Source: Halorhabdus utahensis DSM 12940 (GTDB lineage Archaea > Halobacteriota > Halobacteria > Halobacteriales > Haloarculaceae). From it: 64,000 nt of DNA. The notes below the pieces were generated by a model, which did no database searches, was not told the origin of the DNA, and worked only from the letters and a program-made list of their open reading frames with translations. Numbering within the stretch: position 1 is the first letter of the stretch; every line of letters begins with the position of its first letter. Both the position numbers and the translations under genes were made by a program. The stretch is from NCBI RefSeq assembly GCF_000023945.1, contig NC_013158.1, forward strand, positions 2,046,001 to 2,110,000. The letters run 5' to 3'. Positions 37,049-45,614 of the stretch are shown here, piece after piece.

Positions 37049-37462
37049 ATGGATATTAAAATATCTTCTTATAGATCTAACCATGATAAATTGAATTTTA
37101 CCTATAGAACAGCATGGCTTTGGATAACAATTGCTGCGGTTTATCATCTCACAATGGCCCAAACCCACGGGTGGGCTGTGAGATTCATAGAGAACGGACT
37201 ATATACTGATATATTCTTACCATTACTGGTACTACTTCCATTCCTCTCTATTGGTAATGGTATCCATAGCCTCACATATCTGAAATTTATAAGTGTATTT
37301 GACAATCTTAGAAAGAGCATAGTTATTTACTTGATCGTGTTGCTTATGGTTTCAGTACTTAGCGTTGGAATTACACAAACTCAATTTACTCGCTTTCACT
37401 CGGGACCTATTGGTGGATGGGTTATTTTGCAAGCACACCATTGTTCGTTCCATTTTTATTAA
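37049..37462 (+). CDS. Membrane domain, probably the frameshifted 5' part of the beta-propeller pseudokinase
   Basis: 137 residues with three hydrophobic segments (AWLWITIAAVYHL, IFLPLLVLLPFLSIG, SIVIYLIVLLMVSVLSV). The last residues (QAHHCSFHFY) lose membrane-protein character. The downstream gene, in another frame, begins at 37417 with further transmembrane helices, so a shift between about 37380 and 37420 would join them into one six-helix sensor domain. The DNA is markedly AT-rich. Two separate proteins with a 46-base overlap remain possible. An AT-rich promoter (taaatattttctaattata) precedes the ATG. Confidence 0.5.
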   Translation: MDIKISSYRSNHDKLNFTYRTAWLWITIAAVYHLTMAQTHGWAVRFIENGLYTDIFLPLLVLLPFLSIGNGIHSLTYLKFISVFDNLRKSIVIYLIVLLMVSVLSVGITQTQFTRFHSGPIGGWVILQAHHCSFHFY

Positions 37463-39693
37463 TACTGTTCTCTCTTGCATATTTCTACTATTTTTCAATT
37501 CGAGACAGGATAATAATAATTTTGCATGTATTCTCAATAGTGTATCCTGTCGCACAAATATTAATGTCGATTACTATGGGCTATGCATATTTGCATGACA
37601 CCGAATTGACCCCTGCCCCTCCCTCAGGTGTTTTCAGCTGGTTACTTGGAATAGGCCATGTCGTAATACTCCCTATTCTAATATTTTACATATTGGGCGT
37701 AGTAGCCTATCGCCGTTTGTCAGATTCATCGGAACTCGACACACTCACGAAGTGGCCACGTCCAGGCCGCGACGCGGCAAACACCGCTGCAGCGCCGGAT
37801 TGTCGTGCGGTTCAGCCCGATTCAGACAGCGCCTGGCAGGCAGGCAGTCACGAGACCACCGCACCAGTCGTCGCCGACGACAGAGTCGTGGCTGGACGCG
37901 CCGATGGGACTGTCACGGCCAGAGATAACTGGAGTGGCGAGCGACTGTGGCGCACCTCGATCGGAGACAGCATACCCACGACGCCAGCCATTGAGTTTTC
38001 ATCGGTCTACGTAGCCTCTGGGACAGCGTTGGTTGCACTTGGCCAACAATCCGGTGACACCGAATGGACACTTTCGCTCCCGAGTGATGCTGCCGGCACA
38101 CCGGTGCCCCACGAGGATAGGCTGTATGTGACCTGCGAAGATGGCACCGTTCTCGCGGTCAACGCGAAAGGTGGGGCCGAGCAGTGGCAAGCGTCCGTTT
38201 CGGCACCCGTCGCTAACAGGCCAGCCGTTTCCGACGATCAAGTCGTGGTGAGCACGACAGAGTCGACGGTGGCAGCCTTTGACACTGAAAACGGAGACAC
38301 CAACTGGGCGATCGACGTACAAGGTAATCGCCTGTCGGCACCGATTGTGGCCGACGACACTGTGTATGTCGCAGACTGCGGTGGAACACTTTACGCGCTC
38401 AACGCTGACAATGGCAACGTCATTTGGTCCGTAGAGACAGGTATTGCACATTTGACCCACCTTGCTGCCACTGACGGGTCGGTCTGGTTGGCTAGCCAGG
38501 AGGGTACAATCGTCAGCGTTGCTACCGCGGCCTACGAACATACGTCACCCAAGCGGTTCGAGACAACGGTGACTGGACTGGCAATCGTTGATACGACTCT
38601 GTACGTTGGCGGGAAGTCGAACGTCTGGGGATTAAGTACAAAGAACAGCGAAGAACGTTGGCAGCTGGCGCTTGACAGGAAGGCGACCGGGATTGCGCCG
38701 ACAAGTGAAGCCCTCTACGTCGGGACGGAGTCGGGACTCACTGGCTATCAAGCCGAGTCCGGAGACAATGAGTGGGGTGAGACGGGCACTGAGACGAAAC
38801 CAGAAGCGAAACCCGAGCGGACGGATGAGGAGTCAGCGGTCTCCGAAGTCACTCAACCCGATGCCAACGAGCCCCCGTCGACCTCAGATGGGAGTGCGGG
38901 AAAGGGTAGCGCCGACAGGTTGGCCACCGATATCAGACCCCTCAACGAGCTAACGCTCCTTGCCGACGATGGCTCATTGGAAGTCTACCGTGGCCGGCAC
39001 GCGGAGGAAGCGGACGAGGTTCGCGTTCTCACGCCGTCCGATCCCACAGAACCCGTTGCTGAGCGGTTCCAACGGGCAGTACTCGGCTGGGTGAACGGGA
39101 GCTCCCATCGGAACGTAGTGACGATTCACGACAGAGGGATGGAGCCACGCCCGTGGGTCGCAACCGAGTCCGATGCGGAATGGACTACGTTAGCCGAGCC
39201 TCCGGGTTGGCTTGACTTCGAGCAGACGATTGGAATCCTGACGGACGCCGCGGAGGGGTTGCGCAACGTCGCCCTGTACAACGTATATCATCACAATCTG
39301 TCTCCCCGGCACATCTGGGCCGGGCGGCAGGATGACGAAGTAGTTGGGAAGGTAGACGACTGGGGACTTGACCGTGTCGTCCGAGAGGCGGCTGGTGAGA
39401 CAGTCCTCACGTCGTATACCGCCCCCGAACAGGTCAGCGATGCCTACGGCCAGCCCGATGAAGCGACGGACATCTACGGGCTGGGAGCTGTCGCTTATTA
39501 CGTCTTAACAGGCACAGAGCCGGTGGAGGCCGAGCGGGATGCGATCTTGGAAGGGGATATCACCCCGCCAAGCGAGGTCGCGGAGGTGCCAGCGGGGCTT
39601 GACGAGGTACTCTTGCGGGCGATGGCAACCGATCCGGCGGAACGCTACGATTCGATGTATGCCTTCGGTCTGGCACTCAACAACGCGCTATAG
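37417..39693 (+). CDS. Membrane protein with PQQ-like beta-propeller and C-terminal pseudokinase
   Basis: 758 residues. Residues 1-100 hold three transmembrane helices. Residues 130-455 are seven or so PQQ/YVTN-like beta-propeller blades (GTVTARDNWSGERLWRTS, GTLYALNADNGNVIWSVE). A charged Glu/Pro linker lies at 455-500, and residues 505-758 are kinase-like: PRPWVATES, NVYHHNLSPRHIWA at H625-H626 where HRD is expected (Asp replaced by Asn), KVDDWGLD for DFG and SYTAPEQ for APE. No VAIK lysine is seen. The propeller follows the membrane helices and, with no signal for export after them, is drawn as cytosolic; topology is uncertain. It is the last gene before the right 73-bp repeat and probably incomplete at the 5' end owing to the frameshift. 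Confidence 0.7.
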   Translation: MGYFASTPLFVPFLLILFSLAYFYYFSIRDRIIIILHVFSIVYPVAQILMSITMGYAYLHDTELTPAPPSGVFSWLLGIGHVVILPILIFYILGVVAYRRLSDSSELDTLTKWPRPGRDAANTAAAPDCRAVQPDSDSAWQAGSHETTAPVVADDRVVAGRADGTVTARDNWSGERLWRTSIGDSIPTTPAIEFSSVYVASGTALVALGQQSGDTEWTLSLPSDAAGTPVPHEDRLYVTCEDGTVLAVNAKGGAEQWQASVSAPVANRPAVSDDQVVVSTTESTVAAFDTENGDTNWAIDVQGNRLSAPIVADDTVYVADCGGTLYALNADNGNVIWSVETGIAHLTHLAATDGSVWLASQEGTIVSVATAAYEHTSPKRFETTVTGLAIVDTTLYVGGKSNVWGLSTKNSEERWQLALDRKATGIAPTSEALYVGTESGLTGYQAESGDNEWGETGTETKPEAKPERTDEESAVSEVTQPDANEPPSTSDGSAGKGSADRLATDIRPLNELTLLADDGSLEVYRGRHAEEADEVRVLTPSDPTEPVAERFQRAVLGWVNGSSHRNVVTIHDRGMEPRPWVATESDAEWTTLAEPPGWLDFEQTIGILTDAAEGLRNVALYNVYHHNLSPRHIWAGRQDDEVVGKVDDWGLDRVVREAAGETVLTSYTAPEQVSDAYGQPDEATDIYGLGAVAYYVLTGTEPVEAERDAILEGDITPPSEVAEVPAGLDEVLLRAMATDPAERYDSMYAFGLALNNAL

Positions 39694-39725
39694 ATGCGTT
39701 GCTCTCATTGTTTTTCGGAAAATTG

Positions 39726-39798
39726 AGTGCTCCCCGACAACGAGTCCCGGGATCTGTTGGAAGGCATCGCCGACTTCCTGATCGAACGCGAGTACTGA
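39726..39798 (+). repeat. 73-bp perfect direct repeat, right copy (idsA 3' end remnant)
   Basis: Identical over 73 bases to the last 73 bases of idsA (25041-25113), including its stop codon, but with no idsA body before it. It follows the AT-rich tail of the island and is followed by GC-rich DNA, so it marks the island's right edge. Confidence 0.9.
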
Positions 39799-39833
39799 CC
39801 GGCCGTGCAATCCAGCAGTTCTGTCCGCGCCAC

Positions 39834-40247
39834 TCACTTCACGACCGTCACTGACACGGGCGAGCGGTAGACCACGCCTTTCGTCACGTTATCGAAGAGG
39901 AACCGAGCCAGACCGGTCCGCTTGCAGTTCCCGATGACGATGTGATCGGTGTCGGACTTCTCCGCGTACGCGACGATCTCCCGGACCGGACAGCCGACGG
40001 CGGTGATCGTCGTCAGCAGGCGACCGTGAGCACTCGCCGTTCCGTTCGCCATCTCGAACAGCTGGTCGGTGTACTCCCGTTCCGCCTCGACCGGTGGTCC
40101 GTGGACGTACATGCCGCCCATGCCATGCGTTCCGTTCCGTGGTGTCACGTGTATCACCGTGATCGACGCATCGGGGTACTCGCGAAGGGCGTATTCCACC
40201 GTCTCCCGGGCCGAATCTCGACTGTTGATGGGGACGAGAACCTCCAT
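39834..40247 (-). CDS. Universal stress protein (UspA family)
   Basis: 137 residues: MEVLVPINSRDSARETVEYAL strand-loop-helix at the N-terminus and the C-terminal nucleotide-binding segment DHIVIGNCKRTGLARFLFDNVTKGVVYRSPVSVTVV, corresponding to G-x2-G-x9-G-S/T of the family in a variant form (the first Gly motif is GNCKRTG). USP proteins bind ATP or respond to stress; the target is unknown. It is the first gene right of the island, on the minus strand, convergent with it. Confidence 0.85.
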   Translation of the reverse strand: MEVLVPINSRDSARETVEYALREYPDASITVIHVTPRNGTHGMGGMYVHGPPVEAEREYTDQLFEMANGTASAHGRLLTTITAVGCPVREIVAYAEKSDTDHIVIGNCKRTGLARFLFDNVTKGVVYRSPVSVTVVK

Positions 40248-40407
40248 GGAGAACAGTCGCTACTGTTCGCTCATGAACGACGCAGGTACCCGAGGGCATC
40301 TAGCGTATCTACCTGTCCTATTCCCTGATTCGGCGATTTGCGTGGATCGTCCGGCTACTCGAACATCTGGGTGGGCTATCCCTCCGGCCACCGTTTCCCA
40401 CTCAACG

Positions 40408-41058
40408 ATGGTCATGGACGCACTGGCAAACCTGGGACTGGTCGCCACCGGCACCGCCGCCGCCGGATTGATCGCACGGTACGGCATCCAGCGGTTCTCC
40501 ACTCTCGTCGAGGACGGGATCGACCGCTCCGCCGAGGTCGCAGAACAGGGGATCGACCGGTCCGCAGCGGTGGTCGAAGACGGGATTGAACAGTTCTTCG
40601 AGACGAAACTCGCCCGCCAGCGGGCCGAGACCGAGGCACGGCGCGTCGCCTCCTCACGGATTCACGAGAAGCGGGCGAGTGTCGTCCGCGAACTGTACCG
40701 GCGATTCGTCCAGTTCGACCGGGACGTCCGAGCATTGGAGACGAGAGCCTCGAACGAGCAACGCCGCCGGCAGGCCACCGAGTCCCGCAACGACCTCGAA
40801 ACCTACTACGCGGAACACAAGATCTACTTCCCATCCGAGACGTGCGAGGTCGTCGAAGCGCTCCTGGACGCGATGACCCACGTCGTCGACGGGGCCCGTG
40901 ACACTGGGTCTCAGGACGGTCGTTCCGAGGGGGCAACGACCGTCGGAAGCGGTCTCGGGGGGCGGCGCGACCTGGCTGGGGCGGACATCGACGAACTCAC
41001 GGACACCTTCGAGAACCACTGCAGAGCACTGCTCGGGGTCGACCGTGAGGGACCCTGA
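40408..41058 (+). CDS. Coiled-coil protein with N-terminal membrane segment
   Basis: 216 residues. A weak hydrophobic N-terminus (ALANLGLVATGTAAAGLIARYG) is followed by a repeated 13-residue phrase, GIDRSAEVAEQ / GIDRSAAVVED / GIEQFFETK, and then long charged helices (AETEARRVASSRIHEKRASVVREL). No known family. The ATG at 40408 is preferred; the frame is open further upstream over GC-rich sequence without homology. The neighbours are the zinc-hook coiled-coil protein and the channel fusion, same strand; a functional link is possible but unproven. Confidence 0.6.
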   Translation: MVMDALANLGLVATGTAAAGLIARYGIQRFSTLVEDGIDRSAEVAEQGIDRSAAVVEDGIEQFFETKLARQRAETEARRVASSRIHEKRASVVRELYRRFVQFDRDVRALETRASNEQRRRQATESRNDLETYYAEHKIYFPSETCEVVEALLDAMTHVVDGARDTGSQDGRSEGATTVGSGLGGRRDLAGADIDELTDTFENHCRALLGVDREGP

Positions 41059-41683
41059 CCGAGTGATCGCTGACAGCCTGGGGAGGGTCGCTGGCAACGA
41101 CTGGTCACCGTGTGCCGGGTCGCTGGCAGATACTGGTCACCGCGTGCCGGGTCGCTGGCGTCAGTCAATGACCCGTCGCCACCCAGCCGGCGTCTACCGG
41201 CGCCTTATCGCTATTGGCGTCAGCCAGCGATCCGCTCGCCATCGCGCCGGCGGATACCGGTCAGCGTGGTCCGAAGGTACTGCGACAGCACCCCGAGAGC
41301 CCCCCGAACCCTCGAATCGTGGGTCTCCATCCGTTCGGCGACGACGCTCGTTCATGAGCGTTCGGGCGTAGAGTGCTCCCGTGGCCAAGCAGGATCGTTC
41401 AGCGCGGGGCTCCCACCTCGGGGGAGGCCAGTTCGCGTCGCGTGTCGACGTGGCGACATCGTACTGGCTGAAGGGGGCAATCGAACTCGAGGTCCGGAGC
41501 GATACCCCGTGGGAACGATCCCCTGGCGGCCCTCCCGACTGCACGGAATACCGTCGAAACTGCCGTACTGCGAGGGGTTCGACGGCGATCGGGACGACAG
41601 ACAGTGCCGGGTGTACAGTGCGCGGCCGGGCGACGGTCGACGGAACGAGCGACGACAACCAATGACATGACGGACTCACACGA
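41059..41683. other. Long GC-rich non-coding stretch with short tandem repeats
   Basis: 625 bases with no gene I can support. The left part carries an imperfect 32-base tandem repeat (41086-41165) and GC-rich inverted segments around cgccggcg. Overlapping open frames here have no family resemblance and skewed Arg/Pro/Ser composition typical of wrong-frame GC-rich DNA. Confidence 0.5.
41086..41165 (+). repeat. Imperfect 32-bp tandem repeat, about 2.5 copies
   Basis: Units at 41086-41117 and 41118-41149 (ggtcgctggca ... actggtcaccg), with a decayed third from 41150. The first two differ at a few positions. Not near a coding start. Confidence 0.75.
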
Positions 41684-42895
41684 ATGACGGACGAACGAAC
41701 GAGATTACGCAGAAAACGCGAGGAACTCGACGCCGAGCTGTCGGCACTGGGCGCTGCCCTCGACGGAATGGAGGTCAGCACCGACGCGATGGACGACGCA
41801 ATCGCGGCGGCGACCGAGGCACGCGATACGGCGACGGACGCGTTCCTCCCGGCCGATCGACTCCCGGAGACAGTGACCGCCGACACCCGTGGCGTCGTTG
41901 CCTCGTACCTCGATTCGATCGGGGAGTTGCGGGACGTGCGATCCGACGAGGTAGAGCTGACAGACGACCGGCTGCAAGCCGAGGCCAAGCGGGCGACGGA
42001 CGCTCGTGCCGATATCGAGGAGATCTCGGCGGCCCTCGATCGCATCGGCGAACGGATCGACGAGGCCGAGACGACGGTCGCGGACGCCCGCGAGGACCTC
42101 GACGACGCTCGATCCCGGTTTAGGGACGACCTGGCCGTGCTCGGGGCACGATTGGAGAGGTTCGACATCGCCCTCTCCCCGGAGTCCCTCGGCGCAGTCA
42201 CCGACGACCGGCTCCCGGAACGCAAAGCGGAGATGCGGGCGTCGGTCGAGCGTATCGAGGAACGCGTCGTGGATCTCACGACGCGGCAGTCCACCCTGGC
42301 GACCGAGCGCGACGAACTCCAGTCGATCGACGGTGGGGGGAGCTGTCCCACGTGCAACCAGACCGTCGGTTCCGATCGCACGGCCAGCGAGGTAGAGGCG
42401 ATCGAGGAGGAACTGGGCCAGATCGAACACCGGCTCGAGACGGCAAGGCGGGAACGCGAGGAGTTGCTCGCCGGCATCGAGGAACTGGAGGAGCTCCGGG
42501 GCACGGCGATAAGCCTCCGCTCGCTCCGGTCGGAGACCGTCGCGGCGGCGGCGGGCCGCGTCGAGGACCGCGAGGCCAACCTCGCGGACCTTCGGGCCGA
42601 TCACCAGGAGGCACGTTCGGAACGCGCCGAGGCGAAAGCGGAACGCACGCGGGCGGACGCCACGGTGGCGACCCTCGAGATCGAGCGTGCCGGTCTCGAG
42701 GCCGACATCGACAGATTGGGGGCCAAAACGGACAAAGGAGCGACCTGTCTCGACGCGTTCGAACTCGTCGAGGACCTCCAGGCAGAACTCGAAACACGGG
42801 TCGAGGAACGCTCAGCACAACAGGCGGCCTACGAGGAAACTGAAGCGGAACGTGCGTCGATCGACGTGGAACTCGAGGCGCTCACAGATGACTGA
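41684..42895 (+). CDS. Stand-alone coiled-coil protein with Rad50-type zinc hook
   Basis: 403 residues, almost wholly heptad-type helix, with two arms of about 200 residues meeting at CPTC (C221-C224) inside SIDGGGSCPTCNQTVGSD. This is the C-x-x-C zinc hook seen at the apex of Rad50 coiled coils, where two hooks share one zinc and tether molecules. There is no Walker A, signature or Walker B motif, and the ends are only 200 residues from the hook, so the ATPase heads are absent. It may be a free spacer, a partner of a separately encoded ATPase, or a truncated SMC relative; no head-domain gene is adjacent. The pentapeptide/channel gene follows 69 bases later, same strand. Confidence 0.65.
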   Translation: MTDERTRLRRKREELDAELSALGAALDGMEVSTDAMDDAIAAATEARDTATDAFLPADRLPETVTADTRGVVASYLDSIGELRDVRSDEVELTDDRLQAEAKRATDARADIEEISAALDRIGERIDEAETTVADAREDLDDARSRFRDDLAVLGARLERFDIALSPESLGAVTDDRLPERKAEMRASVERIEERVVDLTTRQSTLATERDELQSIDGGGSCPTCNQTVGSDRTASEVEAIEEELGQIEHRLETARREREELLAGIEELEELRGTAISLRSLRSETVAAAAGRVEDREANLADLRADHQEARSERAEAKAERTRADATVATLEIERAGLEADIDRLGAKTDKGATCLDAFELVEDLQAELETRVEERSAQQAAYEETEAERASIDVELEALTDD

Positions 42896-42964
42896 CTGTT
42901 CCCCCACGCGGGCCACCCCGGCTTCGGGCATCGTGGGTCCCAATCCACGACGGACGGTGAACGA

Positions 42965-45148
42965 GTGACCCCCTCATCCAACGACAGCACATGTGCGTTC
43001 GTCCTCAAGGACACCTCGACCCCCGCGCTGACGGGCCCCTGGCACTGTCCACACGACGCACTCGCTGACCAGAAGCGGTGCGTGTTTCACCACACGGCCG
43101 CCGAGCGTGCGGAACTCGACATCGCTGACGAGGCGGTTCGCGAGCATTTCGAGGCGGCACTCGGGAGCGGCGACCCCGAGCGGCGGGCCTTCGTCGGTGC
43201 GACGCTGCCGAGCCTGGACTTCGATCATCTCGACTTCGACCACGACGATCAACACCTGCTCGATCTTCGCCACGCATGTATTCACGGCGACTTCGTGGCG
43301 AGTTACGCCCGGTTCGAGGAGGCTGTCGATCTCCGCGACGCGAAACTCGGGACGCTCGAACTCGACGGCGGCACTTTCCATGACGGATTTTTCTGCAAGC
43401 GAACGACCTTCGAGGGGGACGTCGACTGTGACCGCGCGACCTTCAGCGGCCACGTGGCCTTCGACGGCGCGACCTTCGAGGGCCCCGTGCGATTCGACCA
43501 GGCCACCTTCGGCGATCCCGCCACCTTCGACGACGCGACGTTCCGCGAGCGCGCGACGTTCCTCGGTTCGGCGTTCCGCGGCCGGGGGATCGACGTCGAC
43601 GACTACACCTCCTTCGAGGGTGCCACGTTCGAGGATGTCGTCCGGTTCGATCACACGCACTTCGAGGCTGCCAGTTTCGAAGCGACGCGGTTTTCGGACG
43701 CAGTACACTTCGATGAAGCGACGACGACCGCGCCCGTCAGGTTCGACCGGGCCACCTTCGAATCGGCGGCCACCTTTGACGGGTCCACCTTCGAGGACGA
43801 CGCGTCCTTCGCGGCGGCCACCTTCGACGGCGAGACGAACTTCCGGGGCGTCACGTTCGAGGGTGGCGGGACGGTCCTGCATCGCGACGCCGACTTCTCC
43901 GAGGTCCGTTTCGCCCGGGCAGTCAGCTTCGAATCGGGGGATATCGGCGCGGTGACCTTCGAAGATACGACGTTCGACGGCGACGCTCGCTTCCATGACG
44001 TCCTGTTTCAGGAACGGGCGAGTTTCCAGGCCGCGACCTTCGCCGGTGAGGCCGTCTTCGACGCGGCCACCTTCGACGACGAAGTCACCTTCGAGGGCGC
44101 GACCTTCGAGGGGCCCGCGAACTTCCCCGGCGTCGAGTTCGAGGGCTCGAACAACCACGACAGCGCCAGCGTGACCTTCGACGAGGTCCGCTTTTCGGGT
44201 GACGCGAACTTCCATCACGCCTGGTGTACCTCCGCGAGCTTCTGGGAGGTCTCCTTCGAGCACGCCGCGTGCTTCACCGAGGCCAAGTTCACGAAGCACC
44301 TCGACCTGAAGGTGAGCGAAAACGGGGGCGATACCGTCGTCAACTTCACTGACGCCGTCCTCGCGGACGGGGAGATCGTCCAGCCGGACGGCGGCGGGGT
44401 CCGGTACGACCTCACCATCGCGACGCTCGGCAGCGTCGGCTTCAGCGTCGAGAGTGGTGCCCACCGGGATCTTTTCCAGTACGTCCGCTTCTGTGACACC
44501 ACCTTCGAGAACTTCGACTTCACCGCCCACGCTCACTTTCTCACCCGATCGGACTGGCGACTCCACGACTTCGACGACGACGGCCTCGAATACGAGTACG
44601 CCGTCGAGATGACGTCACTGAACGTCGAGAAGACCTACCAGCGGGCCAAGACCAGCGCCTCGACGGCCGGTAACGTCGAAGCCTCCGGGAAGTTCCGGTT
44701 CAAGCGCCAGCAGTTCGCCCGCCGAAACTACAAGGACATCGCCCGCGATCCCGCGGAACCATTCCGGACGCGGATCCGCAACGGCCAGCGCGTGGCCGAG
44801 AACCTGTTTCTGGGACTCACCTGTGGCCACGGGATGCGACTGTACCGGATCGCCGCGATGTTCATCTTCTTCCCCGTCCTCCCAGCGTTGCTGTACACGT
44901 TCGGCGGCCCCCCGTTCCGGACCGGGGCCGGCCAGGTCCACTCGATCGCCGATTTCATCTCGATGGGCGGCATCGAGACGTTCGCCGCAAACCTCCACTT
45001 CAGCTACATCACCTTCCTCACGATCGGCTACGGGAACGTCGTCGCCGAGGGCAACCTCGGACTCGTGCTGGTCAGCATGGAGGCCTACGCCAGCGTCGTA
45101 CTGGGTGGCCTGTTCATCTACGTCCTCATCAAGCGGAGTGAGCTCTAG
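42965..45148 (+). CDS. Pentapeptide-repeat protein fused to a two-helix K+-channel pore
   Basis: 727 residues, GTG start. Residues 5-50 hold a Cys/His cluster (CAFVLKD...WHCPHD...KRCVFHH), possibly zinc-binding. Residues 105-440 are pentapeptide repeats of the form A(T/D)F(D/E)x, expected to fold as a right-handed quadrilateral beta-helix. Residues 480-600 are a linker domain. The C-terminus has a hydrophobic helix (IAAMFIFFPVLPALLYTFG), a pore helix with selectivity filter TIGYGN (686-691), and a last helix (LVLVSMEAYASVVLGGLFIYVL), i.e. an Ion_trans_2-type pore. I infer a tetrameric K+-selective channel gated or positioned by the cytosolic beta-helix. Confidence 0.8.
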   Translation: MTPSSNDSTCAFVLKDTSTPALTGPWHCPHDALADQKRCVFHHTAAERAELDIADEAVREHFEAALGSGDPERRAFVGATLPSLDFDHLDFDHDDQHLLDLRHACIHGDFVASYARFEEAVDLRDAKLGTLELDGGTFHDGFFCKRTTFEGDVDCDRATFSGHVAFDGATFEGPVRFDQATFGDPATFDDATFRERATFLGSAFRGRGIDVDDYTSFEGATFEDVVRFDHTHFEAASFEATRFSDAVHFDEATTTAPVRFDRATFESAATFDGSTFEDDASFAAATFDGETNFRGVTFEGGGTVLHRDADFSEVRFARAVSFESGDIGAVTFEDTTFDGDARFHDVLFQERASFQAATFAGEAVFDAATFDDEVTFEGATFEGPANFPGVEFEGSNNHDSASVTFDEVRFSGDANFHHAWCTSASFWEVSFEHAACFTEAKFTKHLDLKVSENGGDTVVNFTDAVLADGEIVQPDGGGVRYDLTIATLGSVGFSVESGAHRDLFQYVRFCDTTFENFDFTAHAHFLTRSDWRLHDFDDDGLEYEYAVEMTSLNVEKTYQRAKTSASTAGNVEASGKFRFKRQQFARRNYKDIARDPAEPFRTRIRNGQRVAENLFLGLTCGHGMRLYRIAAMFIFFPVLPALLYTFGGPPFRTGAGQVHSIADFISMGGIETFAANLHFSYITFLTIGYGNVVAEGNLGLVLVSMEAYASVVLGGLFIYVLIKRSEL

Positions 45149-45614
45149 AAACCATCTTTTTCCGCCTCGGGTTCGCGCTCCGCGCGAACCACTCGGTGCA
45201 AAAACATGGTCCACGCGAACGAAGTGAGTGTGGGCTCGGGAGCGCTTGCGCTCCCGGTGGTGAAAAAGGCCGCCTCCGCCGTCTTCGACGGCTCCGGCGG
45301 TGAAACCCCTCGCTCCGCTCGGCGTATGCTTGTGGCCGCAACGCATATTTCTATACCTCCACCCGGCAGGTTTGTGGTCGACGTGCTGAAATATCGAATA
45401 GTCCTCTGCTGAATACACGCTCTGAGTAAGTCACACCGTTACTCACAGAGACCAACCAGATGATGAGGACGCTACTGAATAGATGGCGCTTAGTTTGAAT
45501 CGAATCATTGCCGGTCAGAATTGATTAGGCATTAACTCTCGACAAGACTATGCTGCGGTAAAGAACTGGCCTCACAGTCCAATGAGGCAGTCATGCTAGA
45601 GCCTTGTAACCGAC
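45149..45614. other. Intergenic region with stem-loops and IS-end-like motif
   Basis: 466 bases. Inverted repeats gggagcg...cgctccc (45238-45255) and a GC-rich dyad near 45270-45300 could form hairpins after the channel gene. At about 45412-45424, ctgctgaatacacgc is the inverse complement of a motif next to the broken IS (near 35515), suggesting an insertion-sequence end left behind. No gene is supported. Confidence 0.5.

Noticed and set aside
25114..39725. Integrase or recombinase gene inside the island
   Set aside because: No protein with tyrosine- or serine-recombinase motifs is visible; the only transposase is the broken IS5-type copy.
41086..41165. Tandem repeats as a CRISPR array
   Set aside because: Units are directly adjacent without unique spacers, only about 2.5 copies, and no cas genes are in the window.
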